Assembly: GCA_017546265.1 (NCBI GenBank) | Contig: JAFYXG010000016.1 | Span: 1-33,167 of the forward strand | Direction of reading: 5' to 3' | From: Alphaproteobacteria bacterium | GTDB lineage: Bacteria; Pseudomonadota; Alphaproteobacteria; Rs-D84 | Length of the DNA: 33,167 nucleotides | Shown here: positions 6,599 to 14,887 of the stretch, in pieces | How the letters are laid out: every line of letters begins with the position of its first letter | How positions within the stretch are numbered: the stretch's first letter is position 1 | The notes under the pieces: generated by a model | Told to the model about the DNA's origin: nothing | What the model saw: the letters and a program-made list of their open reading frames with translations, nothing else | Databases searched by the model: none | Made by a program: the position numbers and the translations under genes

Positions 6599-7757
6599 GT
6601 AAGCCACTTTTTTGCTTGTCAAGATTATCTAAAATTGTTTGTTCACAGTTGATTCTCAAATCGATGATAGATAATGCCTGCGCTATCCTCGTTTGTACGT
6701 CCTTGCTTGGAAATGGGATTTCCATTTCTGTAAGAGTACTAAGAACTATATATGGTGTATTTCCTGCTTTCTTTTCTGATTCAATGTGAGGATGAAGATA
6801 TGCCTGTAGATAATAGTAAACATACATAATTTCTTCGTGAAAACTGTCTAGCACATAGGTTCGCTGATATGCATTAAATTTTCCTTTGTAGTGATGAATG
6901 TAACCAACATTTGCGCCATTTCCAGATATTAGAAGAGCATCGGTGTCAAAAGCGTACTTATCAATTTGATAATATTCTTTGGCACATGTATAAAATCTAT
7001 ACTTGCCATTTGGTATCATAGCATTTGCATCCAATTTTCCAGTTGTTATATTACAAACCGAACCAAGGGACAATATATTCTCGGATTGAATATTGTTAAA
7101 TATATGTGCTAACAATCCTCTTTTATATCTCTTCAAGACCTCGACAAGCTGTCGCTGTTTTTCAATAAGTTCGTCCACCAGGGACAGGAAATCGGCGATC
7201 TTTTTCTGCTCATCCAGAACAGGAACCGGTACAACCACACTATTTACAAGATCGCTACTAATATTCAAAACCACACCACCTGCGGCCATTCTACGGTATT
7301 GTTTCTGTACGTAGTCAGATGATAATAGCTGACATAAATAGTCCTTATAAAGGTTCTTTTCATACTCTCTAATCACAAACCAACCGTCATGAATATATCC
7401 AGATATTCCCATTATGTATGGCTTGCCAAAGCTCATAGAATTAGAAAGTATAATATCACCGACCACAACCTTTCTAGATTTTTTTGCGCCCTCTGATGTT
7501 ATCTTTTCTGAAACGGCTCTTACTATATTGCCAGATTGTGGCATATCACCAATTTTAATCCAGTTCACTCCTGTTGGGTCATTTGTTATAAATTTGATTA
7601 TTGGTCTGGGTGAACTGCCTCTGTAAAGTTTAACTAGCTTGTCAAACTTAACATGTTTGATAACACCCTCAAAACCTGGGAACCGGAGGGGCGGTTCAAG
7701 ACCGATACTAGAGGATACATTTTTTGATAAAATGGGGCTTTTTGCATTATCTGTCAT
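6579..7757 (-). CDS. hsdS: Type I restriction-modification specificity subunit HsdS (expressed copy)
   Basis: The 392-aa protein is the only complete specificity gene. It has a unique N-terminal leader (MTDNAKSPILSKNVSS), then recognition domain 1 (about 32-185), the central conserved helix (KKIADFLSLVDELIEKQRQLVEVLKRYKRG, about 188-217), recognition domain 2 (about 225-360) and a C-terminal helix ending LLQQMFI. HsdS binds both halves of a bipartite DNA target and holds two HsdM and two HsdR subunits. The ATG lies 3 bp after the hsdM stop. Both repeat blocks inside it are shared, inverted, with the silent cassettes, so its recognition domains are replaceable. Confidence 0.93.
   Translation of the reverse strand: MTDNAKSPILSKNVSSSIGLEPPLRFPGFEGVIKHVKFDKLVKLYRGSSPRPIIKFITNDPTGVNWIKIGDMPQSGNIVRAVSEKITSEGAKKSRKVVVGDIILSNSMSFGKPYIMGISGYIHDGWFVIREYEKNLYKDYLCQLLSSDYVQKQYRRMAAGGVVLNISSDLVNSVVVPVPVLDEQKKIADFLSLVDELIEKQRQLVEVLKRYKRGLLAHIFNNIQSENILSLGSVCNITTGKLDANAMIPNGKYRFYTCAKEYYQIDKYAFDTDALLISGNGANVGYIHHYKGKFNAYQRTYVLDSFHEEIMYVYYYLQAYLHPHIESEKKAGNTPYIVLSTLTEMEIPFPSKDVQTRIAQALSIIDLRINCEQTILDNLDKQKSGLLQQMFI
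7110..7187. repeat. Central hsdS inverted repeat, active copy
   Basis: Positions 7115-7187 mirror 4727-4799 over 73 bp, and 7110-7148 mirror 5981-6019 over 39 bp. These are the partner sites for exchanging the C-terminal recognition domain. Confidence 0.9.
7666..7711. repeat. 5' hsdS inverted repeat, active copy
   Basis: These 46 bp mirror 4236-4281 exactly. The 3' portion also matches the S2 copy at 5443-5457 over 15 bp. The repeat begins about 15 codons into hsdS, so start codon and expression signals stay in place after inversion. Confidence 0.9.
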
Positions 7758-7760
7758 GGC

Positions 7761-9335
7761 TTAGTTCTCCATATCAAAAGGAAAGTCCAGACCCAATTCA
7801 TCAAAGTATGGTTTCAATTTAGCATTGATTTCCTTGATGTCGGCATTTAGCTGTTTGATTTCAGCAGAGGTAGCAGCCAGATCGATTGGCTCTTCTTCCT
7901 CAAACGTGTCCACATAGCGAGGGATATTCAGATTGAAACCATTCTCGGCAATTTCATCCATAGATGCAACGTGGGCATATTTTTCAACGTCCTGACGCTT
8001 TACATAGGTGTCGACAATCTTGTCAATATCACAATCACGCAAGATGTTCTGGTTTTTGCCAGGTTCAAATTCTTTGGATGCATCAATAAACAGAATGTTA
8101 TCCTTGTTGCCGTTGCGGTTCTTCTTCAAGATAAGCACGCAGACAGGGATACCTGTGCCAAAGAACAGATTGGCAGGCAGGCCGATAACAGCATCCAACA
8201 GGTTCAGTTTCTCTATCAGGTATTTACGAATTGTTTCTTCGGCAGCACCACGGAACAAAACACCATGAGGCAACAAAACGGCAATGCGACCATCTTCGTC
8301 CATGTGATGAATCATATGCTGCACAAATGCAAAGTCGGCCTTACTTTTTGGAGCCAGTTTGCCGTATTCGCTGAAACGTTCATCTTCCAGGAATTTATCA
8401 TCAGCAGACCAATTTGCCGAGTATGGGGGATTGGCCACTTGAATACGATATTGCTTATCCGCAGCAGCTTCCGAAAAATAGTCGTGTTCCAACGTGTCGC
8501 CATTATAGATGTCAAAACGGCGATAAGGAATGCCACGCAGAATCATATTCATACGAGCCAAATTATACGTTGTAGATGTCAATTCCTGACCATAGTATTT
8601 GTGAATATTTACATATTTTTTCAAGCGCAACAGCAAGGAACCAGAACCACAGGTCGGGTCAGCAGCAGCCTTAACATCTGTTAAACCATGACTGGCTAGA
8701 CGGCATAACAGTTCAGCCGGACCGGATGGAGTATAGAATTCGCCAGCTTTCTTCCCTGCGGTTGCAGCAAATTGGCCGATCAGGTATTCGTATGCATTGC
8801 CCAGAACGTCAATTCTGGTGTCTTCCACCCCAAATTCAATCTCGTCCAGGGATGCGATAATTTTTGCCATAACAGCGGAACGGTCTTTGACGGTATGACC
8901 CAATTTAGTAGAATCAAGTTGCATATCAGAGAACAGCCCCTCAAAGTCGTCCTGAGAATCATTACCAATCGTGGATTCCATCAGGCTGTTGATTGCTGCC
9001 TGCAGGAATTCAATATCAAATGAACGGTTTTCAACCATAGCAACAAGGTTGCGGAATAAATATTGCGGTTCAATAACAAAGCCCAAGTCCTGAAGAGCTT
9101 CCTCAATTACCGCCTGCTTATACTCAGGATTGGCCCAAGCTTGCTCATAGGACATCCCATCGTCCTTCAGAATCTTTTCCATATATTTCTCTGTGCGGTC
9201 AGACAAGTAATAATAGAAAATCATACCTAGGATATAGTTCTTGAACTCATAGGCCTCCATATTGCCACGCAAGGCATTAGCCATGTTCCACAGTTTGTTA
9301 CATAGAGTTTTCTGATGTGCTTGAATATCGTCCAT
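7761..9335 (-). CDS. hsdM: Type I restriction-modification methyltransferase subunit HsdM
   Basis: This 524-aa N6-adenine methyltransferase has an N-terminal helical HsdM domain (about 10-150). The SAM-binding motif ADPTCGSGSLLLRL is at about 225-238, and the catalytic NPPY (target adenine flipping) is at 302-305 (ANPPYSANW). A C-terminal helical tail follows. The length is normal for the EcoR124 (IC) family. With HsdS it forms the modification enzyme that protects host DNA. It lies between hsdR (12 bp away) and hsdS (3 bp away), consistent with one minus-strand operon starting at hsdR. Confidence 0.96.
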   Translation of the reverse strand: MDDIQAHQKTLCNKLWNMANALRGNMEAYEFKNYILGMIFYYYLSDRTEKYMEKILKDDGMSYEQAWANPEYKQAVIEEALQDLGFVIEPQYLFRNLVAMVENRSFDIEFLQAAINSLMESTIGNDSQDDFEGLFSDMQLDSTKLGHTVKDRSAVMAKIIASLDEIEFGVEDTRIDVLGNAYEYLIGQFAATAGKKAGEFYTPSGPAELLCRLASHGLTDVKAAADPTCGSGSLLLRLKKYVNIHKYYGQELTSTTYNLARMNMILRGIPYRRFDIYNGDTLEHDYFSEAAADKQYRIQVANPPYSANWSADDKFLEDERFSEYGKLAPKSKADFAFVQHMIHHMDEDGRIAVLLPHGVLFRGAAEETIRKYLIEKLNLLDAVIGLPANLFFGTGIPVCVLILKKNRNGNKDNILFIDASKEFEPGKNQNILRDCDIDKIVDTYVKRQDVEKYAHVASMDEIAENGFNLNIPRYVDTFEEEEPIDLAATSAEIKQLNADIKEINAKLKPYFDELGLDFPFDMEN

Positions 9336-9347
9336 TTTCTACATCCT

Positions 9348-12146
9348 TTATTGAAATTTTTCAGTTAAGTTTTTAATAAATTCTACGATCCTAGACACTA
9401 GGCTCTTTTTCTTAAGTAAAGACATTTGCTGAGGAATACGATCACGGATTTCACCAGAATCCATCACCCCAGAGAATTCGTACTCTGAAATAACATCGGT
9501 CAGCATTTTGGGATCAAGGTTTTCAGCGGTGGCAAATGCCTGAATTTCTTTTGCTTTTTCTGCTGTTTCAAAGTCGTTATACGCATCATCAACCTGGTCA
9601 GCATGGGACAGACCACGGACAATACGATCCAAGAAAGCCTGCAGTAATTCAACCTTGCGCATAAGGGCCGGATTATCAGCACGGTTCAATTCTTCTTCAA
9701 TGTGCTTGATATCGCTATCACGCTGCTTTGGATCATCAAAGCAGATGTTGCGGATAAGGTTCATAATGTATGCAACGTTGATACGGTTGCTTTCCATCAG
9801 TTCAATACAGAAATCAACATCATTAAGCACCGAAACAGTTTCACGAGAGATTTGACGGTTGCGGTAAAGCATCAGGTATTTACTTTTATAATCCTGATAT
9901 TCCTGATCAGACATGTCCAGGGCAGAACTGTCAATGTTGAACTCAATAAACGTACGCAAAGAATTTAGATATTTGGTCAATTCACGGAACAGGATAATGA
10001 ATTTCAACTGGTCGTTTTCATCCTGCATTGTATCAATCACATCCGGAGTTAAAGCCAACTGACGGATTTTATAAACAATCTCATTATACTTTTCTACAAA
10101 ATGCTCATAAGGTGGGGTAAATACACCCTCTGTCTGGCCCTTTGAGAACAAGGCGATAGCATCATCAGTATTCTGCTTTAAATTACGATAGCAGATAATA
10201 ATCCCAAATGGCTTGGTTTCTTTTTCAACACGATTTGTACGAGAATAAGCCTGCAACAGGTCATGCCATTTCAGATCTTTATCCACATACAAAACTTGCA
10301 GTGGCTTACTATCGAAACCGGTCAGGAACATATTCACAACCAGCAAAATATCCAAGGATTTTGTTTTTTTACCCTTAACACGGTCCGAAATATCCTTATG
10401 ATATGCTGCGAAAGTATCTGTGGAATAATTGGTTGAATATGTATTGTTATAATCCTTTATCATGCGTTCCAGGGCATCACGGCTGTGTTCGTCCTGGGAT
10501 TCGCCATCTTCATTTTGACCGAAAGAGAAGATACCACCGATGTTAAGTTTGTGGTCCAGCTTCTTGAAAATATCATAATATTTTATCAGCATAGGAATAG
10601 ATGATACGGCAAAGATAGCGGTATATTGGCCATTACGAGTCTTGGCCAAGTGATTGGACACAATGTGATTTGCAATCATATTCATGCGTTCATCGGCCAT
10701 ATACAATTCTGCTGTATCAATGGCCCTGGCCATAGCTTTGTCACCAGCATCGTAATCTTCCTTCATAGTGCGTATATATTCGATATGAAAGCCAAGGACG
10801 TTATTATCAAATATAGCATCCTTAATCAAATAGTTGTGCAGACAGTCGCCAAATAGCTTTGCAGTGGTCTGGACAACCTTACCTTCAACCTTGCCATTGA
10901 TTTCAAAGCGTGGGGTGCCAGTAAAGCCAAAGAACTGAGCCTTATTGAAATGACGAACAATATCCTTGTGCATTTCCCCGAACTGGCTACGATGACATTC
11001 GTCAATAATAAAGACAACTTTTTCATCTTTATACATTTCCATAACTTTGGAATGACGAGGGGATTTAATAGCGTTAGACATTTTCTGGATTGTAGTGACA
11101 ATCAGCTGGCGGTTCTTGTCTTTCATTTGGTTGACCAGAACATTAGTTTTGTCAGTCGCATCAACAGAGCCTTCCTCGAATTTATTAAATTCTTCGGTTG
11201 TCTGGGAATCCAAGTCCTTGCGATCAACTAAGAAGATGACCTTTTTTATATGTGGGTTGGCTGCCAAAATTTGAGCTGTCTTAAACGAGGTCAATGTTTT
11301 GCCAGCACCAGTAGTATGCCAAATGTATGCGTTCTTGTTGGTTAGTGTGGCCTGACGAACCAGGGCTTCTACCGCATAAACCTGATAAGGGCGCATAATC
11401 ATCATCATTTTATCAGTGTCATTCAGAACAGTATACTTTGTTAGCATTTTGATGATGTGGTCACGTGCCAGGAAACTGACCGCAAAATCTTGAAGATTTG
11501 TAATACGGATGTTGTTAACGTCAGTCCAGAAGAATGCTAGACTGTGCATCAATTCTTTATCGGAATTTGCAAAATATTTACTGTCCACACCATTGGAAAC
11601 TACAAAGGTTTGAATGTAGTGGAACAGACCATAATATGAATGCTTTTTGTAGCGCATAACCTGATTGACAGCTTCTTTGATGTCCGCACCACGGCGTTTC
11701 AATTCAACCTGAACAAGGGGAAGACCGTTAACCAACAGAGTAACATCATAGCGATTTACATATTTGCCTACAACAGTAGTCTGGTTGGTTATCTGGAAGA
11801 TGTTCTTTGTGTGATCTTCATTAAGCAGGGAAACATAAATTTTATCACCATTATCACGTTCAAGGATGAACTTGTCTCTCAGGATTTTTGCACTTTGAAA
11901 GACATTTTTTCCCAGCAAATAGTTGAATACTCGTTCCCATTCTTTGTCCGAAAGTGGGGTTTTCAGCTTTTCAGAATTGAAAGCATAGAACTGTTTCTTG
12001 AAATTTTCTTCCAAGTCTGCGTAACTTTGTATAGGAACAAACTCATAGCCCTGGCCGGAACCATTCCTCTCGCCAGACTTAATGTCAAAGCCACTAAGTT
12101 GCTTAATAAATAGTCTTTCCAATTCTGCTTCACTTTGATAAGACAT
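9348..12146 (-). CDS. hsdR: Type I restriction endonuclease motor subunit HsdR
   Basis: The 932-aa protein has an N-terminal PD-(D/E)xK nuclease domain with Asp134 (NRYDVTLLV) and Glu148-Leu-Lys150 (QVELKRRG). A superfamily 2 translocase follows, with Walker A TTGAGKT (278-284) and DECH (382-385). The later helicase motif is LLVVNMFLTGFDSKPLQVLYVDK, and there is a helical C-terminal assembly domain. The sequence around ELKRRG is characteristic of the EcoR124I (type IC) family. It hydrolyses ATP, pulls DNA towards the HsdM/HsdS complex and cuts unmodified DNA at a distance. It is the first gene of the operon, with a promoter at 12180-12208. Confidence 0.96.
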   Translation of the reverse strand: MSYQSEAELERLFIKQLSGFDIKSGERNGSGQGYEFVPIQSYADLEENFKKQFYAFNSEKLKTPLSDKEWERVFNYLLGKNVFQSAKILRDKFILERDNGDKIYVSLLNEDHTKNIFQITNQTTVVGKYVNRYDVTLLVNGLPLVQVELKRRGADIKEAVNQVMRYKKHSYYGLFHYIQTFVVSNGVDSKYFANSDKELMHSLAFFWTDVNNIRITNLQDFAVSFLARDHIIKMLTKYTVLNDTDKMMMIMRPYQVYAVEALVRQATLTNKNAYIWHTTGAGKTLTSFKTAQILAANPHIKKVIFLVDRKDLDSQTTEEFNKFEEGSVDATDKTNVLVNQMKDKNRQLIVTTIQKMSNAIKSPRHSKVMEMYKDEKVVFIIDECHRSQFGEMHKDIVRHFNKAQFFGFTGTPRFEINGKVEGKVVQTTAKLFGDCLHNYLIKDAIFDNNVLGFHIEYIRTMKEDYDAGDKAMARAIDTAELYMADERMNMIANHIVSNHLAKTRNGQYTAIFAVSSIPMLIKYYDIFKKLDHKLNIGGIFSFGQNEDGESQDEHSRDALERMIKDYNNTYSTNYSTDTFAAYHKDISDRVKGKKTKSLDILLVVNMFLTGFDSKPLQVLYVDKDLKWHDLLQAYSRTNRVEKETKPFGIIICYRNLKQNTDDAIALFSKGQTEGVFTPPYEHFVEKYNEIVYKIRQLALTPDVIDTMQDENDQLKFIILFRELTKYLNSLRTFIEFNIDSSALDMSDQEYQDYKSKYLMLYRNRQISRETVSVLNDVDFCIELMESNRINVAYIMNLIRNICFDDPKQRDSDIKHIEEELNRADNPALMRKVELLQAFLDRIVRGLSHADQVDDAYNDFETAEKAKEIQAFATAENLDPKMLTDVISEYEFSGVMDSGEIRDRIPQQMSLLKKKSLVSRIVEFIKNLTEKFQ

Positions 12147-12179
12147 TATATTCCCCTTTGCCAGAAATCATTTTTTGAA

Positions 12180-12208
12180 ATAATACCTAGAAACAATATA
12201 AAAATCAA
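12180..12208 (-). promoter_or_regulatory. Promoter of the hsdR-hsdM-hsdS operon
   Basis: The minus strand carries TTGATT (12208-12203), a 17-bp spacer and TATTAT (12185-12180). An AAGGGGA ribosome site lies before the hsdR ATG. No other promoter candidate is obvious between this and hsdS. Confidence 0.6.
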
Positions 12209-12258
12209 CAGTTTGTATCCCAAAGTTTTAAGAAAAAGACACAAGTCAAAATAGGTGT

Positions 12259-12287
12259 TTGAAACAAGTTGGAATATAAGATATAAT
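12259..12287 (+). promoter_or_regulatory. Promoter of the DUF2779 nuclease gene
   Basis: TTGAAA (12259-12264), a 17-bp spacer and a perfect TATAAT (12282-12287) lie 20 bp before the ATG at 12308, with AGGAAAAGAG as ribosome site. It faces away from the hsdR promoter in a 160-bp shared intergenic region. Confidence 0.75.
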
Positions 12288-12307
12288 CCAAAAAAGTAGG
12301 AAAAGAG

Positions 12308-13774
12308 ATGTTTAAGATATCAAAATCAGATTATGTGCTGGGAGTAAAATGCCCGAATGCAATATGGTTCAAGAAACTGCGTAAGGAACTTGCCAAGGAA
12401 TTTGACACAACAATTCTAGAAAGAGGAATTGAAATCGGTAGACTAGCTCAGGATAAGTTCCTAGGTGGCAGATACATCACAGCTAAACCATGGGAATATG
12501 AGGCAGCATGGCAGACCCAAGATGCCATAAAGGCTGATGACCCATATATCTATGAGGCAACATTGTCCACCAAGACAGGCGAATACTGTGCGGTGGACAT
12601 TCTTCGTAATAATAATGACGGCACATGGGACATCATAGAGGTTAAGTCAACCACAAGCCCCCACGAATACCACTATCTTGATGCATCATTCCAGAAATAT
12701 GTATTCACACAATGTGGTGTCAAAATACGTGATTGCTACATACTGACCCTGAACCCAGAATACGTCAGACACGGTGCGCTGGATGTCCAGGAACTGTTTG
12801 TGTTGCATAACGTAAACGAAGAGCTGCAGCCAATGGAACAAGTCGCAGCAGATGTGAAACGAATTCGTGCGGTGTTAGACGGCCCAGAATTGGGGATTGC
12901 AATATCCAAGGGCAAGTGCAACAAGTTCTATGATTGTCCTTACAAACACCATTGCTGGCGGAATATACCGGACTATTCAGTATTCAATGCATTTAAGGGT
13001 GCGCTGGCAGATGAAATGTATGCAGCGTACGGTGCGGACCTGACCAGCATACCGGAACAGGAACGTATCAAGCAAATGCACCCAGGCGACATAGAGGCAT
13101 ACCTGACCGGAACCGAAGTCGTCAATCCGGACATTCTGCACAACTTTGCAGACCAATTGCAGTGGCCTCTGTATTTTCTGGACTATGAATCAATCATGCC
13201 GGCAGTACCGATGTTTGATAATTCAAAACCGTATCAGCAGATTTGTTTCCAGTTTTCACTGCATGTGCAGCGGACCCCAGGGGGCGAACTGGAACACTAC
13301 GAATACCTGCACAATGAATCCGGCACAGACCCAAGACCAGGTTTGATAAAGAAACTGATAGAAACCATCGGGACCGCCGGATCGGTAATTGTCTATAACC
13401 AGCCATTTGAACAAGGCAGAAATACCGAAATGGCCCGTGACTTTCCAGAATATGCAGATCAACTGCTGGCGATAAATGACCGCATGTTAGACTTGCTGAT
13501 CCCATTCCGTGAACGTGGCCTGTATCGCCCATGCCAGAACGGCAGCGCATCAATTAAACAGACACTACCAGCTTTTGTACCAGAAATGTCGTACGAGAAC
13601 CTGGGGATCCACAACGGAACCGAGGCCAGCGATCAGTTTATGGATTTTATGATTGGCAAGCAAACAACAGAACAGACAGCAACAATGATGCATAACCTGC
13701 GAGAGTATTGTGGCCAAGACACCATCGCAATGGTTCGATTGCTGGATGTTGTGCAGAACGCAATAAAGGAGTAG
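12308..13774 (+). CDS. DUF2779 protein: Cas4/RecB-like nuclease fused to DEDD exonuclease
   Basis: The 488-aa protein joins two nuclease folds. Residues 1-220 resemble Cas4/RecB nucleases: Asp97 (CAVDIL), Glu111-Val-Lys113 (IIEVKST), and four cysteines (Cys15, Cys204, Cys210, Cys216) placed like the iron-sulfur ligands of Cas4 and AddB. Residues about 288-485 are the DUF2779 region and look like a DEDD (DnaQ-type) exonuclease: Asp292 and Glu294 (FLDYES), a central Tyr-Asn block (IVYNQPFE), Asp391/Asp394 (NDRMLDLL) and a final Tyr467-x3-Asp471 (EYCGQDT). Known DUF2779 proteins have no firm function. The location back to back with a type I system suggests a DNA-processing or defence role, which is inference. 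Confidence 0.8.
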   Translation: MFKISKSDYVLGVKCPNAIWFKKLRKELAKEFDTTILERGIEIGRLAQDKFLGGRYITAKPWEYEAAWQTQDAIKADDPYIYEATLSTKTGEYCAVDILRNNNDGTWDIIEVKSTTSPHEYHYLDASFQKYVFTQCGVKIRDCYILTLNPEYVRHGALDVQELFVLHNVNEELQPMEQVAADVKRIRAVLDGPELGIAISKGKCNKFYDCPYKHHCWRNIPDYSVFNAFKGALADEMYAAYGADLTSIPEQERIKQMHPGDIEAYLTGTEVVNPDILHNFADQLQWPLYFLDYESIMPAVPMFDNSKPYQQICFQFSLHVQRTPGGELEHYEYLHNESGTDPRPGLIKKLIETIGTAGSVIVYNQPFEQGRNTEMARDFPEYADQLLAINDRMLDLLIPFRERGLYRPCQNGSASIKQTLPAFVPEMSYENLGIHNGTEASDQFMDFMIGKQTTEQTATMMHNLREYCGQDTIAMVRLLDVVQNAIKE

Positions 13775-13777
13775 CAG

Positions 13778-13924
13778 ATGAAACACTATGATTTAGATAT
13801 TATAGCTGCTGATAAGACAGTAAGATTTAGTGTAATGGAACCTGAAACCAAGGAAGAAAAATCTGTTGCTCAACATATCTATAAAGCATGGCTAAATACG
13901 GCAATGGAAATCCTTTCAGAATAA
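13778..13924 (+). CDS. Small 48-aa ORF coupled to the DUF2779 gene
   Basis: An ATG 3 bp after the upstream stop, preceded by AAAGGAG, opens a 48-codon frame ending in TAA at 13924. The protein (MKHYDLDIIAADKTVRFSVM...) starts with strand-like residues and ends in a likely amphipathic helix (AQHIYKAWLNTAMEILSE). I do not recognise it. The good ribosome site and tight spacing argue that it is translated. It may be complete or the start of a decayed longer gene. Confidence 0.5.
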   Translation: MKHYDLDIIAADKTVRFSVMEPETKEEKSVAQHIYKAWLNTAMEILSE

Positions 13925-14160
13925 ATTTGATGCAGACCAGGCCAAAGACAATATAAAACCAACCGCTTAAACTGGGCAGCTTTTTGATGTAAAAAAACAG
14001 CATTGAAATCAACTAGAAATCAGTATTGAAATCGTGGAACACAAAATTTGGTTCAAATCGGTTTGCGGTATGAAAATGTATGTTTTTCAAACGGTATCCA
14101 TACAGGTTTTAACAGGTTTTAAGCGTAATGTGATAAGTCGTCAGAACTGAAAAAAAGCAA
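13925..14160. other. Intergenic stretch without recognisable gene
   Basis: No convincing coding frame or RNA is seen. The only local pattern is a short direct repeat ACAGGTTTTA around 14101-14120. Confidence 0.5.
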
Positions 14161-14184
14161 CAAAAAAACCCAGAAATCTGGGCA
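14161..14184 (-). terminator. Terminator behind the tRNA-Asn-like sequence
   Basis: The minus-strand hairpin CCCAGA-TT-TCTGGG is followed by seven T residues. It directly follows, and partly overlaps, the tRNA-like sequence, as expected for a tRNA transcription unit. Confidence 0.75.
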
Positions 14185-14256
14185 AAACTCGAATTTGCTG
14201 TTGGGCTTGCTCTAATGCTTAACAGTCCGTTGTTCTACCGACTGAACTATGCCCGA
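14178..14256 (-). pseudogene. Degenerate tRNA-Asn(GTT)-like sequence
   Basis: On the minus strand the first 38 bases match tRNA-Asn closely: 7-base acceptor strand TCGGGCA, TA, a perfect D arm (TAGTTCAGTCGGTAGAACA) and an anticodon loop CTGTTAA with anticodon GTT. The 3' half does not fit. The anticodon stem (ACGGA against GCATT) cannot pair. About 10 extra bases precede a T-arm-like GCAAA-TTCGAGT-TTTGC, and its 3' arm competes with the acceptor complement TGCCC. GGGCA/TGCCC pairing and a terminator remain. I read it as a tRNA gene remodelled by recombination or decay, possibly an integration site. A functional unusual tRNA is less likely. Confidence 0.45.
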
Positions 14257-14564
14257 ATAGCGAACAGAATAATATATCAAAAAGTCGCAGAAGTCAAGAC
14301 TTTTTTCAAAAATGTGTAAGTCACGGAAATCTGCGATTTTTGCTGTGTAGCATTGAGCACGTGTATGAAATGTGTATAAATTTTTTATGCCTTTTTGAGA
14401 TGTTTTTGTTCGTACATTCGGGTGGATGTGGCGAATAAAGTATTAAAAACAACTGTAGGGTGCATGTGTCGATCAGTATGTCTGGCAGACAGAAAGTTTT
14501 TATAAATTCTTGCAAATCCGGATGTTTGTGCTAAGTTCATAACAGAATTAAAGTATAAAGGGTA
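14257..14564. other. Intergenic region between tRNA-like sequence and CDGC cluster
   Basis: This is AT-rich sequence with no credible open frame on either strand. The promoter of the following cluster is expected near its right end, but I see no strong -35/-10 pair. AAAGGG before 14565 is the likely ribosome site. Confidence 0.5.
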
Positions 14565-14876
14565 ATGAAAATGTCGTTTACACAGGAAAAACTAATAAAT
14601 ACAAAACCAGGCCTGGCACATGTCAATGTTTTGTCTAGGGACAGATGCGATGGATGCGAAGACCAGTGCGAATTAAATTATCTGTATTGCCCATGGAGAT
14701 GTCATATTTATCCAACAATTGGTGGGCAAAAAATATCGCACTATATTGACGAGAATCATAAAAGTCAGTCCACCTGTGTAGAGGTTATTATAACCAAACT
14801 TTTTCAACATGAAAAAGACGCTAAATTATTGGCTGGCAAAATCGCCCGTCTGTGCGACCATTACAAGACACGATAA
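14565..14876 (+). CDS. CDGC-motif protein 1 (stand-alone Cys domain)
   Basis: This 103-aa unrecognised protein carries the cluster's cysteine motif near residues 27-36 (RCDGCEDQCEL), then further cysteines in YLYCPWRCHIYPTI and a C-terminal helical region. It lacks the N-terminal domain of the next three proteins, so it represents the Cys module alone. The spacing Cys-x2-Cys-x3-Cys with later Cys-x3-Cys suggests metal or iron-sulfur binding, an inference. There is no signal peptide, so it is likely cytoplasmic. It is the first gene of a close-packed operon, with 11 bp to the next gene. Confidence 0.7.
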   Translation: MKMSFTQEKLINTKPGLAHVNVLSRDRCDGCEDQCELNYLYCPWRCHIYPTIGGQKISHYIDENHKSQSTCVEVIITKLFQHEKDAKLLAGKIARLCDHYKTR

Positions 14877-14887
14877 CAAGGTATAAA

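Noticed and set aside
12308..12950. Cas4-like domain as part of a CRISPR-Cas locus
   Set aside because: No repeat-spacer array and no other cas gene occur in the window.
14101..14120. ACAGGTTTTA direct repeat as an attachment site
   Set aside because: It is only two short adjacent copies with no distant partner copy, so it is not supported as an att site.
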